In this document: piece after piece, positions 33,450-41,069 of the stretch
Position numbering within the stretch: the first letter of the stretch is position 1
Layout of the letters: every line of letters begins with the position of its first letter
Assembly (NCBI GenBank): GCA_041665285.1
Contig: JBAYJC010000005.1
Location: 20,157-84,156 of the forward strand
Origin: JBAYJC01 sp041665285
GTDB taxonomy: Bacteria; Patescibacteriota; Patescibacteriia; 2-12-FULL-60-25
DNA: 64,000 nt
Direction of reading: 5' to 3'
The notes under the pieces: model-generated
The model's input: only the letters and a program-made list of their open reading frames with translations
The model's database searches: none
What the model was told of the DNA's origin: nothing
Program-made: the position numbers and the translations under genes

Positions 33450-33710
33450 TTATATCTTCAGCTTGGTCATCATTTCGTCGTAGGATTTGGCGTCCTCACG
33501 TTTGAGGTACTTCATGAGGCGACGACGTTCGCCGACCTTTTTGATCAAGCCACGGCGTGAGGAAAAGTCCTTTTTATGCGTTTTCAAGTGCTCAGAAAGC
33601 TCTTTGATTTCCTCCGTGAGAATGGCGATCTGCACTTGAGGGGAGCCGGTGTCTGTCGCATGAATCTTGAACTTCGCAATGACCTTTTGCTTCTTTTCAG
33701 AAGTTAACAT
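33450..33710 (-). CDS. rpsO: 30S ribosomal protein S15
   Basis: 86 residues, normal length. Carries the family signature HATDTGSPQVQIAILTEEI and the basic helix LKTHKKDFSSRRGLIKKVGE that binds 16S rRNA in the platform. Start ATG 33710. Monocistronic with a strong terminator. Confidence 0.97.
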   Translation of the reverse strand: MLTSEKKQKVIAKFKIHATDTGSPQVQIAILTEEIKELSEHLKTHKKDFSSRRGLIKKVGERRRLMKYLKREDAKSYDEMMTKLKI

Positions 33711-33860
33711 AGGTGTCGGCGTTTTGTGCTGATGCGCGACGGCAAACCGTCACTCACTTGCACCAAGGCCGGATACGCGCGCTCGCGAGGATAGCCCCGG
33801 CGAGGCGTAAGGATTAGTGGCCAAACCCTATCAGAGAGCAGGAAAGTTGGCAAGAGTCAG

Positions 33861-33886
33861 CAAATAAAACAGAGCCAGGAAGGCTC
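33861..33886 (-). terminator. Terminator of the 33905-34384 gene
   Basis: GAGCC TTCCT GGCTC followed by TGTTTTATTTGC. An almost identical copy ends the gene at 35406-36455. Confidence 0.75.
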
Positions 33887-33904
33887 AGGGGGTCTTGTTG
33901 GTCT

Positions 33905-34384
33905 CTAGAGAATCGTTGGATCCATTTCAGATTTCCCGCACTTTTTGCAGACCTTCACAGGAAACCCTTGCGAGTAACCAGCGTACTTCCAGTCGTGTGT
34001 GCACTGGGAGCACTCTGTTTCGATGCTCGTGCGCAGGTCTTTGGCTCTTTGTTCAAGGCCCTGGATTCGTCGTTGCAGTTTTTCCAATGAGCGCCACAGT
34101 TGCGCGGCCTTCTTGTTTGTAAACGGAGGCGTCGGCTCGTTGATCTCTTGTTTGATCCGCGCTTCCCGTTCTTTTTGCTCCCGCCAGTCCATGGCGCGCG
34201 ACAGGTGGATGATGCCAGTTCGATGGTAGCTATTGGCTGCAAAGGCTAAGAGAGCAAGTCCGCCTCGGTGATATTCAGGCGTCCATCCTTCCTCCGCCTC
34301 CTTCGCAAGTACCTCCTTGATCGCCTCGTCCGATCGATCCTTAAGCCTGATGGTCTTGCGTTCGTCATCCGCCATCTTTCCCAT
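33905..34384 (-). CDS. Zinc-ribbon hypothetical protein (159 aa)
   Basis: ATG 34384 (MGKMADDERKTIRLKDRSD) follows AAGGAG. The first half is charged and helical; a coiled-coil stretch (LWRSLEKLQRRIQGLEQRAK) leads to a C-terminal zinc ribbon with CSQC and CKKC separated by 17 residues. Nucleic-acid or protein binding is plausible from the ribbon only. Accessory type, with a TTGACA at 34446-34451. No family recognised. Confidence 0.65.
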   Translation of the reverse strand: MGKMADDERKTIRLKDRSDEAIKEVLAKEAEEGWTPEYHRGGLALLAFAANSYHRTGIIHLSRAMDWREQKEREARIKQEINEPTPPFTNKKAAQLWRSLEKLQRRIQGLEQRAKDLRTSIETECSQCTHDWKYAGYSQGFPVKVCKKCGKSEMDPTIL

Positions 34385-34506
34385 GGGAATCTCCTTAGCG
34401 ATGCGTTTGATGTTGCATGGGTACATTGGACGTTACTGTTTCATTTGTCAAAATTGATGATCGAGATAGGTGGACGCCACTACAGCATCAACTTGAACAA
34501 TCAGGA

Positions 34507-34534
34507 TAAAAAAACACCCATCAGAACGATGGGT
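34507..34534 (-). terminator. Terminator of the 34534-35277 gene
   Basis: AACCCATC GTTCT GATGGGT followed by GTTTTTTTATC on the minus strand. Confidence 0.8.
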
Positions 34535-35277
34535 TATTTGCGCTTGGTGTCGTGGGGAGCAGTCAGGCGGTCTACTTCCCTCATGCCATCCACCAGGTCT
34601 GTGGCATGGTCAATGCGCTCCGCAGTTTCTTGAGCTTCGCGTGAGAGGCGCTCCTGCTTACGCCCCTCCATGAGTGCTTGCATGCGGCGTTCGAGCTTGC
34701 GCAGTTTGGAGAGGAGGCCGAGTCGTTGTCTCCTTGGCGCCTTGGCAATCTGATCGCAGAGATCCAGGATCACGCCACGGAGCTGGATCACGTCTGGATC
34801 CTGTTCCTCAGGCGAGGGGCTGGCGTCCACGCGCACACCTGTCGTTTCCTTTGGGAGGATACGCCAGCCAGCCAGCACCCACACCAGGCCGCGGCACAAT
34901 GCCTTGATCCATTTCCAGAGCGCTCTCATGAACCACACCATCCCTCTACCCAAAGGCCGGAAGAACACCGGCACGGAGAAGTAGACGATGAATGCAGGCG
35001 CGAACAGGGCAATGATGAGCCAGCCAGCGATCGAGTCTGGTACCGCGTATCTTGCATAGCCATCGCTGTTCCAGCGGATATCATCGTCTGTGGCGAGTAC
35101 ATGGTAGCCAAACCACGTGAACAGATTGCTGAAGAGATACATACCGCAGAGATAGAGCGTGTCCAGCGGTTCGGACGTGGCCCATGCCTGTCCGTACACG
35201 ATGGCCATGAATAGACAGCTCAGGAGCAGACCCAACCACGCACGCGCCATGAACGGTTTGAATCCCATGGTTTTCAT
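34534..35277 (-). CDS. Integral membrane protein with charged C-terminal tail
   Basis: 247 residues from ATG 35277 (MKTMGFKPFMARAWL) behind AGAGG. About three or four membrane segments in the first 150 residues (GLLLSCLFMAIVYGQAW, LYLCGMYLFSNLFTWFGYHV, GWLIIALFAPAFIVYFSVPV), then a cytoplasmic charged helix (LSKLRKLERRMQALMEGRKQ). Start region resembles that of the membrane protein at 12736-13284. No family recognised. Confidence 0.65.
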   Translation of the reverse strand: MKTMGFKPFMARAWLGLLLSCLFMAIVYGQAWATSEPLDTLYLCGMYLFSNLFTWFGYHVLATDDDIRWNSDGYARYAVPDSIAGWLIIALFAPAFIVYFSVPVFFRPLGRGMVWFMRALWKWIKALCRGLVWVLAGWRILPKETTGVRVDASPSPEEQDPDVIQLRGVILDLCDQIAKAPRRQRLGLLSKLRKLERRMQALMEGRKQERLSREAQETAERIDHATDLVDGMREVDRLTAPHDTKRK

Positions 35278-35330
35278 GTACGCCTCTTTGCTTTGTGTGG
35301 GTGCGTGTATTCCAGCACGATTCACGCAAC

Positions 35331-35365
35331 GTATCAAGCCTGGATCAGGTTCGGATCAGATCCGG
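35331..35365. repeat. Remote copy of the transposase-associated REP repeat
   Basis: 35 bp matching 11193-11227 with three differences, including TGGATCAGGTTCGGATCAG exactly. 24 kb away from the transposase, between two minus-strand genes. Confidence 0.75.
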
Positions 35366-35380
35366 CAAATACAGATCTGG

Positions 35381-35408
35381 CAAATAAAACAGAGCCCAGG
35401 AAGGCTCA
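35381..35408 (-). terminator. Terminator of the 35406-36455 gene
   Basis: GAGCC TTCCTG GGCTC followed by TGTTTTATTTGC; near-identical to 33861-33886. Confidence 0.7.
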
Positions 35409-36455
35409 GGGGGTTGGGGTCGAGGGGGTGAGGCACTGGAGGAGCTGTTTGTAGAGCTCCGGCGGTATCTCTTCGTGCGGAAGGTAGAGAATCGTGAGGG
35501 TGAGTACCTCCGGATCCGGTTCGCGCGAGACCATGGATCGCAAGAGGAGCCTACGTACTCGTTCGCTGACCGGGTCAGAAGCTATCAAATTGGCTAGATC
35601 TTCTTGCGTTACTTCCGGGCATTCGACGAGGCGTTCGATAAGCGCCTGCTGGAGGTTGTCAGGAAGAGTGGGCCCGTCCTGCAACTTCCTGAGGATTCGC
35701 CCCCGCCAGTAGAGCTCCCGGCGGTTACGCAACCACGTGCGATACACCTCGATCGGCAGGTCCTGGAAGGCACCCGCTTGCGCGAGCTGAGCGAAGGTCA
35801 ATCCTTTGACACATGCCTCGATGGCATTGATCAGGATGGTCTGCGCCTCCGCGTGCATGCTCGGCGTTCGATGCTCCGCATCGTGCCGGAGCATGTTGTA
35901 CAGGCTCGTGAAGATGCCGTGTTCGAGAGGCGGCTGATCCAAGGTGCGCTTCACGATGGTGAGCACGGCCTCTTCGGGCAAGAGACGTGCGCCCTGTAGA
36001 ATCTCCACAGCGTCCGTCATCGACATGTCTGGCCTGGAGGCCAGCTCTGTTGCGAGGATGGACCAGCGCTGATGCAGAGCGTTCACCTCTGGCGCGAACC
36101 GCTCTGTCTCAGTGGGTTCCAGCAGGAAGTCGTCTCGAACTGCTTCGCACAGCGCCTTCGTAGGAAGGCCCCTTGCTTGAGCCCGCAGAAGTTCCTCGAT
36201 TGTGTCCGTGCTCTGCGTGTCGTAGAGCGGGAACGCGATCGCGTACAACGCATCGAGGTAGCTCTGCCATGCCTCCGGGTGCTTTTTCGCCTCCTGCGCG
36301 CAGTAGCGCACGAGCTTGAGCCGCATCGCCTGCATGCACGACGGCAAGATGTTCATGAGCTCGAGAGGAGTGGCCTGGTCGGGCTCGAGTAGTCCGAGCA
36401 CAATACGCACAAGGACTTGGTCGCGGGAGTTTTGCTGAGCTTCTTCAGGGTTCAC
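35406..36455 (-). CDS. Helical-repeat hypothetical protein (349 aa)
   Basis: Start GTG 36455 (VNPEEAQQNSRDQV) chosen because ACGGAGG precedes it; the frame is open to 36554. All-helical, soluble, Leu/Glu/Arg-rich, with a rhythm of short helices (LLRSMVSREPDPEVLTLTIL) that suggests an alpha-solenoid scaffold. No catalytic motif. Upstream it has TTGACG-N13-GTGTTTCC (36476-36502), shared with the gene at 43527-44660. Confidence 0.6.
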   Translation of the reverse strand: MNPEEAQQNSRDQVLVRIVLGLLEPDQATPLELMNILPSCMQAMRLKLVRYCAQEAKKHPEAWQSYLDALYAIAFPLYDTQSTDTIEELLRAQARGLPTKALCEAVRDDFLLEPTETERFAPEVNALHQRWSILATELASRPDMSMTDAVEILQGARLLPEEAVLTIVKRTLDQPPLEHGIFTSLYNMLRHDAEHRTPSMHAEAQTILINAIEACVKGLTFAQLAQAGAFQDLPIEVYRTWLRNRRELYWRGRILRKLQDGPTLPDNLQQALIERLVECPEVTQEDLANLIASDPVSERVRRLLLRSMVSREPDPEVLTLTILYLPHEEIPPELYKQLLQCLTPSTPTP

Positions 36456-36475
36456 GATGGCCTCCGTGGCAGTAG

Positions 36476-36502
36476 GGAAACACGGATAACGAAAAACGTC
36501 AA
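36476..36502 (-). promoter_or_regulatory. Putative promoter, TTGACG-N13-GTGTTTCC type
   Basis: TTGACG (36497-36502), 13 bases, GTGTTTCC (36476-36483). The same boxes and spacing occur at 44743-44769. Confidence 0.45.
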
Positions 36503-36550
36503 TCATGAGGGAAAAGAAAAGGACGGGGAGAGGATCCACGTCCGGGAGAG

Positions 36551-36778
36551 TCACGCAGCCATCGTGAGAGACCGGGTGAGAGAGGAGAGCTCGAAATCGA
36601 GTTGACCGATAGGCACCTTGCGAGGGCGCTGGCCACGCATGATGACGCAGGCTTCCATTTCAGGATAGAGTCGCTGGTACTCGAGCAGGAGATCGAGCAG
36701 GTTCGGCACTTCTGGGCTGGAGAATACGCGGACGTTTTGTCCGTGCAGGCGTGCAGGAATCGTACGGCGTTTTGACAT
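36551..36778 (-). CDS. Small hypothetical protein (75 aa)
   Basis: ATG 36778 (MSKRRTIPARLHGQNVRVF) follows AAGGGGGG. A compact beta-rich start (IPARLHGQNVRVFSSPEV) then helix (LLDLLLEYQRLYPEMEACVI). No membrane segment. Accessory type; no family recognised. Confidence 0.6.
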   Translation of the reverse strand: MSKRRTIPARLHGQNVRVFSSPEVPNLLDLLLEYQRLYPEMEACVIMRGQRPRKVPIGQLDFELSSLTRSLTMAA

Positions 36779-36840
36779 GGTTGTTCCCCCCTTGCGTACT
36801 TGTTGGAGACATCTCTTTCGAGGTGCCCCCAATACAGGAC

Positions 36841-36876
36841 GCAAGAAAAACCACCGTGTATTGCGGTGGCTTTTCC
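36841..36876 (-). terminator. Terminator after the 36899-36997 peptide gene
   Basis: CCACCGCAATACACGGTGG followed by TTTTTCTTGC on the minus strand. Confidence 0.75.
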
Positions 36877-36898
36877 ATGGAGAGACTGATGTTGATGA

Positions 36899-36997
36899 TC
36901 AGGTCTTGGTAAGGCCACTGCTTGCGATCTTAATAAACCAAACGACATACGTTGTAACGCATGTGGTTGTGATCATAAGTCCGCGTGAGTGGTTCAT
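36899..36997 (-). CDS. Small membrane peptide (32 aa)
   Basis: ATG 36997 to TGA, 32 codons (MNHSRGLMITTTCVTTYVV, then WFIKIASSGLTKT): one short hydrophobic helix with polar ends. Its support is context: a near-perfect promoter at 37010-37038 on one side and a strong terminator (36841-36876) on the other leave room only for this frame. ATG lies about 12 bases after the -10, so the mRNA would be nearly leaderless. An ATG at residue 8 is an alternative start. Alternatively the unit encodes a small RNA of about 150 bases. Confidence 0.5.
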   Translation of the reverse strand: MNHSRGLMITTTCVTTYVVWFIKIASSGLTKT

Positions 36998-37009
36998 ACC
37001 GATACAGTA

Positions 37010-37038
37010 AATATAAGATCGATGGTTTTTGATGTCAA
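37010..37038 (-). promoter_or_regulatory. Promoter of the 36899-36997 unit
   Basis: TTGACA (37033-37038), 17 bases, TATATT (37010-37015). Confidence 0.75.
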
Positions 37039-37100
37039 GCGACCTTTTCCCTCCTCTCTTCCCATGCAGGGATTTCCTTGCTATTTTTAGCGCATTGCTT

Positions 37101-39761
37101 ATGTCTAAACGCGATTTTCAAACATACGAGCCTAAATGGCAGAAAGCGTGGGAAGAAAAAGGGGTGTATCACGCACAGGATGACGCAGATCAAGCGGACA
37201 AGTTTTTTGGCTTGATTGAGTTTCCTTTTCCCTCTGGTGAGGGGCTGCATGTCGGGCATCCGCGCTCGTTTGTGGCTATTGATGTCATGACGCGCAAGCT
37301 TCGCATGGAAGGAAAAAACGTTTTGTATCCCATTGGTTGGGACGCGTTTGGGCTTCCCACGGAAAACTTTGCGATCAAAACCAAGCAACAGCCACAAGTC
37401 GTGACAACAAAAAACATTGCGAATTATAAGCGCCAGATCCAGTCGCTTGGCATTGGATTTGATTGGTCACGCGAGATCAACACCACAGATCCGAAATACT
37501 ATAAATGGACGCAATGGCAATTCTTGAAGTTTTTCGATTCTTGGTATGACGAAGAGGCGGAACGCGCCCGTCCGATCGCAGAACTTCCTATCCCCGTGAT
37601 TTTGACGGATGCAGAAGCGCGACGTGCGTTCATCGACAGTCATCGCATGGCGTATAAAGCAAAGACGCTGATTAATTGGTGCCCAAAGGACAAGATCGGT
37701 TTGGCGAATGAGGAAGTGGTGGATGGAAAATGCGAACGTTGCGGCACTGTGGTTGAAGAGCGTGAAAAAGAGCAGTGGATGATTCGCATCACCAAGTACG
37801 CAGATCGTCTGTTGAAAGATCTCGACCAGGTCGACTATCTCGACAAGATCAAAGCGCAACAAAGCAACTGGATCGGTAAAAGCGAAGGGGCGTATGTTGT
37901 TTTTGATATTGATGGCATTGATGAGGCGCTTCGTGTTTTTACCACGCGCCCAGACACGCTCTTTGGCGTGACGTTCGCCGTGCTTGCGCCAGAGCATCCG
38001 CTTGTGTCACGCATCACGCATCACGCATCACGCAATCCAGTCACGGCATATATAAAGGAGGCGAAACAGTCGTCAGATGAAGAGCGCGGTTCAACGGACC
38101 GTGAGAAAACAGGCGTGTTCACAGGCGCCTTCGCCATCAATCCTGCGAACGGCAAGCGCGTGCCGATTTGGATCGCGGATTATGTGATGATGGGCTATGG
38201 CACAGGCGCCATCATGGCAGTGCCAGGACATGACGAAAGAGATTTTGCGTTTGCAAAGAAATACGATTTGCCTGTTGTGACGGTCGTCGCCGACACGCTC
38301 CCACCACCCCTCACCCCTCCTCCGGGAGGAGGGGAATCGGAGCTCTCCCCCTCTCGGAGGGGGAGGTGGAGGGGGTGGGAGCCACGGTCGGAAGAGGAGG
38401 GGGAGGGAGCCCTTGTGTCTGATGGTTTTGCCATCAACTCCGACTTTCTCGACGGTCTTCCCACGTGGAAAGCGAAAGACGACATGATTTCATGGCTTGA
38501 AGAAAATGGTGATGGTGAACGCGCGGTGACGTATCGTTTGCGTGATTGGGTATTTTCTCGTCAGCGCTATTGGGGAGAGCCGATCCCGCTCGTGCAGTGT
38601 GGGCAGTGCGGATGGGTTCCTGTTCCTGAGGGGCAGTTACCTGTCGAGCTACCGGTAGTCGAAGCGTACGAACCAACGGACTCCGGAGAGTCGCCGCTCG
38701 CAAAAATGCGCGATTGGGTGGAGACCACGTGCCCGGTTTGCGGAGGTCCAGCAGAGCGCGAAACTGACACCATGCCAAACTGGGCCGGGTCGTCTTGGTA
38801 CTTCCTTCGCTATGCAGATCCGCATAATGATCACGCATTTGCGTCAAAGGAAAAATTGGCTTATTGGCTACCTGTTGACCTGTATAACGGTGGCATGGAG
38901 CACACGACGCTACACCTGTTGTACTCGCGATTTTGGTACAAGTTTTTGTGGGACCTTGGTCTGATTCCGGAGGAGTGCGGAAGTGAACCGTATCGTGCGA
39001 GACGCTCGCATGGCATGGTGCTCGCAGAAGGCGGGGAGAAGATGTCCAAGTCCAGAGGCAATGTGATCAACCCAGATGATATCGTGTCGCAATACGGTGC
39101 AGATGTTTTGCGTCTATATGAAATGTTCATCGGTCCGTTTGATCAGGCTGTGCCATGGGACACGAACGGCATTGAGGGCGTGCGAAGATTTTTGGATAAG
39201 GTGTGTGCTCTCTTTCTCCCCCTCTCGGAGGGGGAGGTAGAGGGGGTGGGAGCGAATCAGGGCTCCAACCACCCCCAACCCCTCCTTCGAAAGGAGGGGA
39301 GTTTGGTAACTCTCTACCATCAAACCGTCAAAAAAATCACAGAAGGCATTGAGCACATGCAGTTCAATACCTCTGTGTCAGCGTTGATGATTTTGACGAA
39401 CGCCTATCAGGACGCAGGTGGTGTGCCAGAAGATCAGCGTGAAGGGTTCTTAAAAATCCTCGCGCCGTTCGCGCCTCATCTTGCGGAAGAGCTTTGGCAG
39501 GAGGTGCTTGGCCATAAAGAGACGATTCATCGGGAGCCGTGGCCTTCATTCGATGCAACGAAACTTGAAAGCGACACGTTCGAGCTTGTGGTGCAGGTGA
39601 ATGGCAAGGTGCGTGCGCGGTTAACGGTTGCGACGAACATTGCAGAAGAAGAAGCTAAGCGTCTTGCTCTAGACGAGCCGGTTGTCGCAAAGTGGTTGGA
39701 GAGTCAGGCACCAAAGAAAGTGATCTATATTGCAAAGAAGTTGGTAAACATTGTGATGTAA
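37101..39761 (+). CDS. leuS: Leucyl-tRNA synthetase with two repeat-derived inserts
   Basis: 886 residues from ATG 37101 (MSKRDFQTYEPKWQ). Charges tRNA-Leu with leucine. Rossmann core with HVGH at 50-53 and KMSKS at 647-651, CP1 editing region, zinc-type cysteines (CGQCGW, CPVCGG), tRNA-binding C-terminus (ELVVQVNGKVRARLTV). Two stretches do not belong to the family: about residues 399-430 (PPPLTPPPGGGESELSPS...) and 706-733 (LPLSEGEVEGVGANQG...). Both are encoded by palindromic repeats also found between genes, inserted without breaking the frame, at a loop after the editing domain and between the catalytic and anticodon-binding domains. A 7-bp tandem repeat (38007-38034) codes for another variable loop. 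Confidence 0.95.
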   Translation: MSKRDFQTYEPKWQKAWEEKGVYHAQDDADQADKFFGLIEFPFPSGEGLHVGHPRSFVAIDVMTRKLRMEGKNVLYPIGWDAFGLPTENFAIKTKQQPQVVTTKNIANYKRQIQSLGIGFDWSREINTTDPKYYKWTQWQFLKFFDSWYDEEAERARPIAELPIPVILTDAEARRAFIDSHRMAYKAKTLINWCPKDKIGLANEEVVDGKCERCGTVVEEREKEQWMIRITKYADRLLKDLDQVDYLDKIKAQQSNWIGKSEGAYVVFDIDGIDEALRVFTTRPDTLFGVTFAVLAPEHPLVSRITHHASRNPVTAYIKEAKQSSDEERGSTDREKTGVFTGAFAINPANGKRVPIWIADYVMMGYGTGAIMAVPGHDERDFAFAKKYDLPVVTVVADTLPPPLTPPPGGGESELSPSRRGRWRGWEPRSEEEGEGALVSDGFAINSDFLDGLPTWKAKDDMISWLEENGDGERAVTYRLRDWVFSRQRYWGEPIPLVQCGQCGWVPVPEGQLPVELPVVEAYEPTDSGESPLAKMRDWVETTCPVCGGPAERETDTMPNWAGSSWYFLRYADPHNDHAFASKEKLAYWLPVDLYNGGMEHTTLHLLYSRFWYKFLWDLGLIPEECGSEPYRARRSHGMVLAEGGEKMSKSRGNVINPDDIVSQYGADVLRLYEMFIGPFDQAVPWDTNGIEGVRRFLDKVCALFLPLSEGEVEGVGANQGSNHPQPLLRKEGSLVTLYHQTVKKITEGIEHMQFNTSVSALMILTNAYQDAGGVPEDQREGFLKILAPFAPHLAEELWQEVLGHKETIHREPWPSFDATKLESDTFELVVQVNGKVRARLTVATNIAEEEAKRLALDEPVVAKWLESQAPKKVIYIAKKLVNIVM
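38007..38034. repeat. TCACGCA tandem repeat (4 units) inside leuS
   Basis: Four exact copies of TCACGCA, read as SRITHHASR in the editing-domain region. Confidence 0.85.
38297..38382. repeat. Palindromic element, copy 3, inside leuS
   Basis: Arms GCTCCCACCACCCC (38297) and GGGGGTGGGAGC (ends 38382) enclose two hairpins, CCCCTCCTCCGGGAGGAGGGG-like (38314-38334) and CTCCCCCTCTCGGAGGGGG (38345-38363). 86 bp, in the reading frame. Confidence 0.85.
39216..39299. repeat. Palindromic element, copy 4, inside leuS
   Basis: 84 bp, exactly 28 codons. CTCCCCCTCTCGGAGGGGG hairpin, GGGTGGGAGC, a 7-base joint, GGCTCCAACCACCC, then CCCCTCCTTCGAAAGGAGGG hairpin. Same parts as copy 1 in the opposite orientation. 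Confidence 0.85.
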
Positions 39762-39778
39762 AGAGATGGTTTCACAAA

Positions 39779-39807
39779 AACAACGCTTACACAGCGTTGT
39801 TTTTTTA
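39779..39807 (+). terminator. leuS terminator
   Basis: CAACGCTTACACAGCGTTG followed by TTTTTTT, 18 bases after the leuS stop. Confidence 0.9.
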
Positions 39808-39820
39808 AGGGGACCGTCCC

Positions 39821-39849
39821 TTGACGGCCGTCATGTTCCCTGGTCAAAT
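39821..39849 (+). promoter_or_regulatory. Promoter of the 39882-40979 gene
   Basis: TTGACG (39821-39826), 17 bases ending TGG, TCAAAT (39844-39849). Confidence 0.6.
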
Positions 39850-39881
39850 ACAAGCGCGTCTTTACAAAAAAGGAGGACGCA

Positions 39882-40979
39882 ATGGCCATGAAGTTGTTGG
39901 GTGCATCGTCGCAGGTGCAGAACCAAGAGCTCGCGGGTCTGCTGGAACAAGTGGCCTGGCAGTATAGCCTGCATGAGGCAGACCATCGGTTCCAGCGTTC
40001 GCATCTGCGAGCTGGTGCGGAGGCCTGTCCGTGTCGTGCAAGGCTGAGGGTCGTAAAGTTTGGTGCCCTGAGTGGCATCGCAACGGCGCTTGCTCTGGTC
40101 TCGCTTATTGCTCACGCTTGGCCATTTCTGGCGCTTCTCAGCATCTTGGCTGGGATTTCGGCGCTTGCGGCTGTGCTCACGCGGCGTGATGTTCACCGGG
40201 ATCGTCAGGCAAAGCGACGCAGTGATGCAGAGAAGCGCAAGCAGATTGCATCGCATCCGCTCGCGGCTGTTCTCGCCGGTCAAATCGCAGAACAGCAAGA
40301 AAAGCGCGGGCGTCTCGTGCAGGATGCTACTGACCGCCTGTTCGCCATCGCAGAGGCACGCGGTCTTGAGAGCGAGGAGGCGACAGGGGATGTCCCGTTG
40401 CTCATGCCGGAGGGTGGCGTGTACCGTGCAGATCTTGCAGGGAGTACCGCCGAAGAACAGTTGAGCGCTCGGCTTGCTGTTGCGCGGCAGTTGCTCCACG
40501 AGTGCTGGGCCATGGATTACGGGGAAATCGCTCGATCTGAATCCAGGCTAGAGGACCTTGATAAGAAGCTGATCGCCTATCTGGCGTCTCTATCCTCTTC
40601 AGACGCAGTGCCTGCCACGGAGCAGGAGATCGTGGCTGGAGTGCAGGGATTCGTGGGGCACATGTATCGCGAGTATACGTTTTTCTGTGAGATCTTCATT
40701 CCGGTTTTCACGAAGCCAGAGCAACTCGAAGCTGATCTGGAACGGGTGATTACCGCACTAAGTCCCTTTGTGTGCAACCCACCGCCTGTGCTTGTCTCTC
40801 CACCGGTGCGTGTGGATAGCGAGGTCGCGAAGGCGGCGCTCGTTCCACATTCGGATCCAGTTCCGGATGCAGGGGAAGGTCTTGCCACGGAGGAAAAGGC
40901 AAGGCTGGCAGAGTCAGGGCGCGATTGGCAGCCGAGGGGAGACGAGGTCGTGCACACGCGCTTCGGACGCAACGGCTAA
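39882..40979 (+). CDS. Membrane-associated hypothetical protein (365 aa)
   Basis: ATG 39882 behind AAAGGAGG. A cytoplasmic helical start of about 60 residues (with ACPCRAR), then a pair of membrane segments (GALSGIATALALVSLIAHAW and FLALLSILAGISALAAVL), then a long charged helical domain (RQAKRRSDAEKRKQI and following) to the C-terminus. No known motif. Own promoter and own terminator; accessory type. Function unknown. Confidence 0.65.
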   Translation: MAMKLLGASSQVQNQELAGLLEQVAWQYSLHEADHRFQRSHLRAGAEACPCRARLRVVKFGALSGIATALALVSLIAHAWPFLALLSILAGISALAAVLTRRDVHRDRQAKRRSDAEKRKQIASHPLAAVLAGQIAEQQEKRGRLVQDATDRLFAIAEARGLESEEATGDVPLLMPEGGVYRADLAGSTAEEQLSARLAVARQLLHECWAMDYGEIARSESRLEDLDKKLIAYLASLSSSDAVPATEQEIVAGVQGFVGHMYREYTFFCEIFIPVFTKPEQLEADLERVITALSPFVCNPPPVLVSPPVRVDSEVAKAALVPHSDPVPDAGEGLATEEKARLAESGRDWQPRGDEVVHTRFGRNG

Positions 40980-40984
40980 TACTG

Positions 40985-41013
40985 AGCCACGGCAACTGTC
41001 GTGGTATTTTTTA
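40985..41013 (+). terminator. Terminator of the 39882-40979 gene
   Basis: CCACGGCAACTGTCGTGG followed by TATTTTTTAT. Confidence 0.85.
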
Positions 41014-41069
41014 TAAAATGAGTTGTTGGGCTTACGGCGAACAAGTCTTTTGCGGTACACTGTCCTCGT

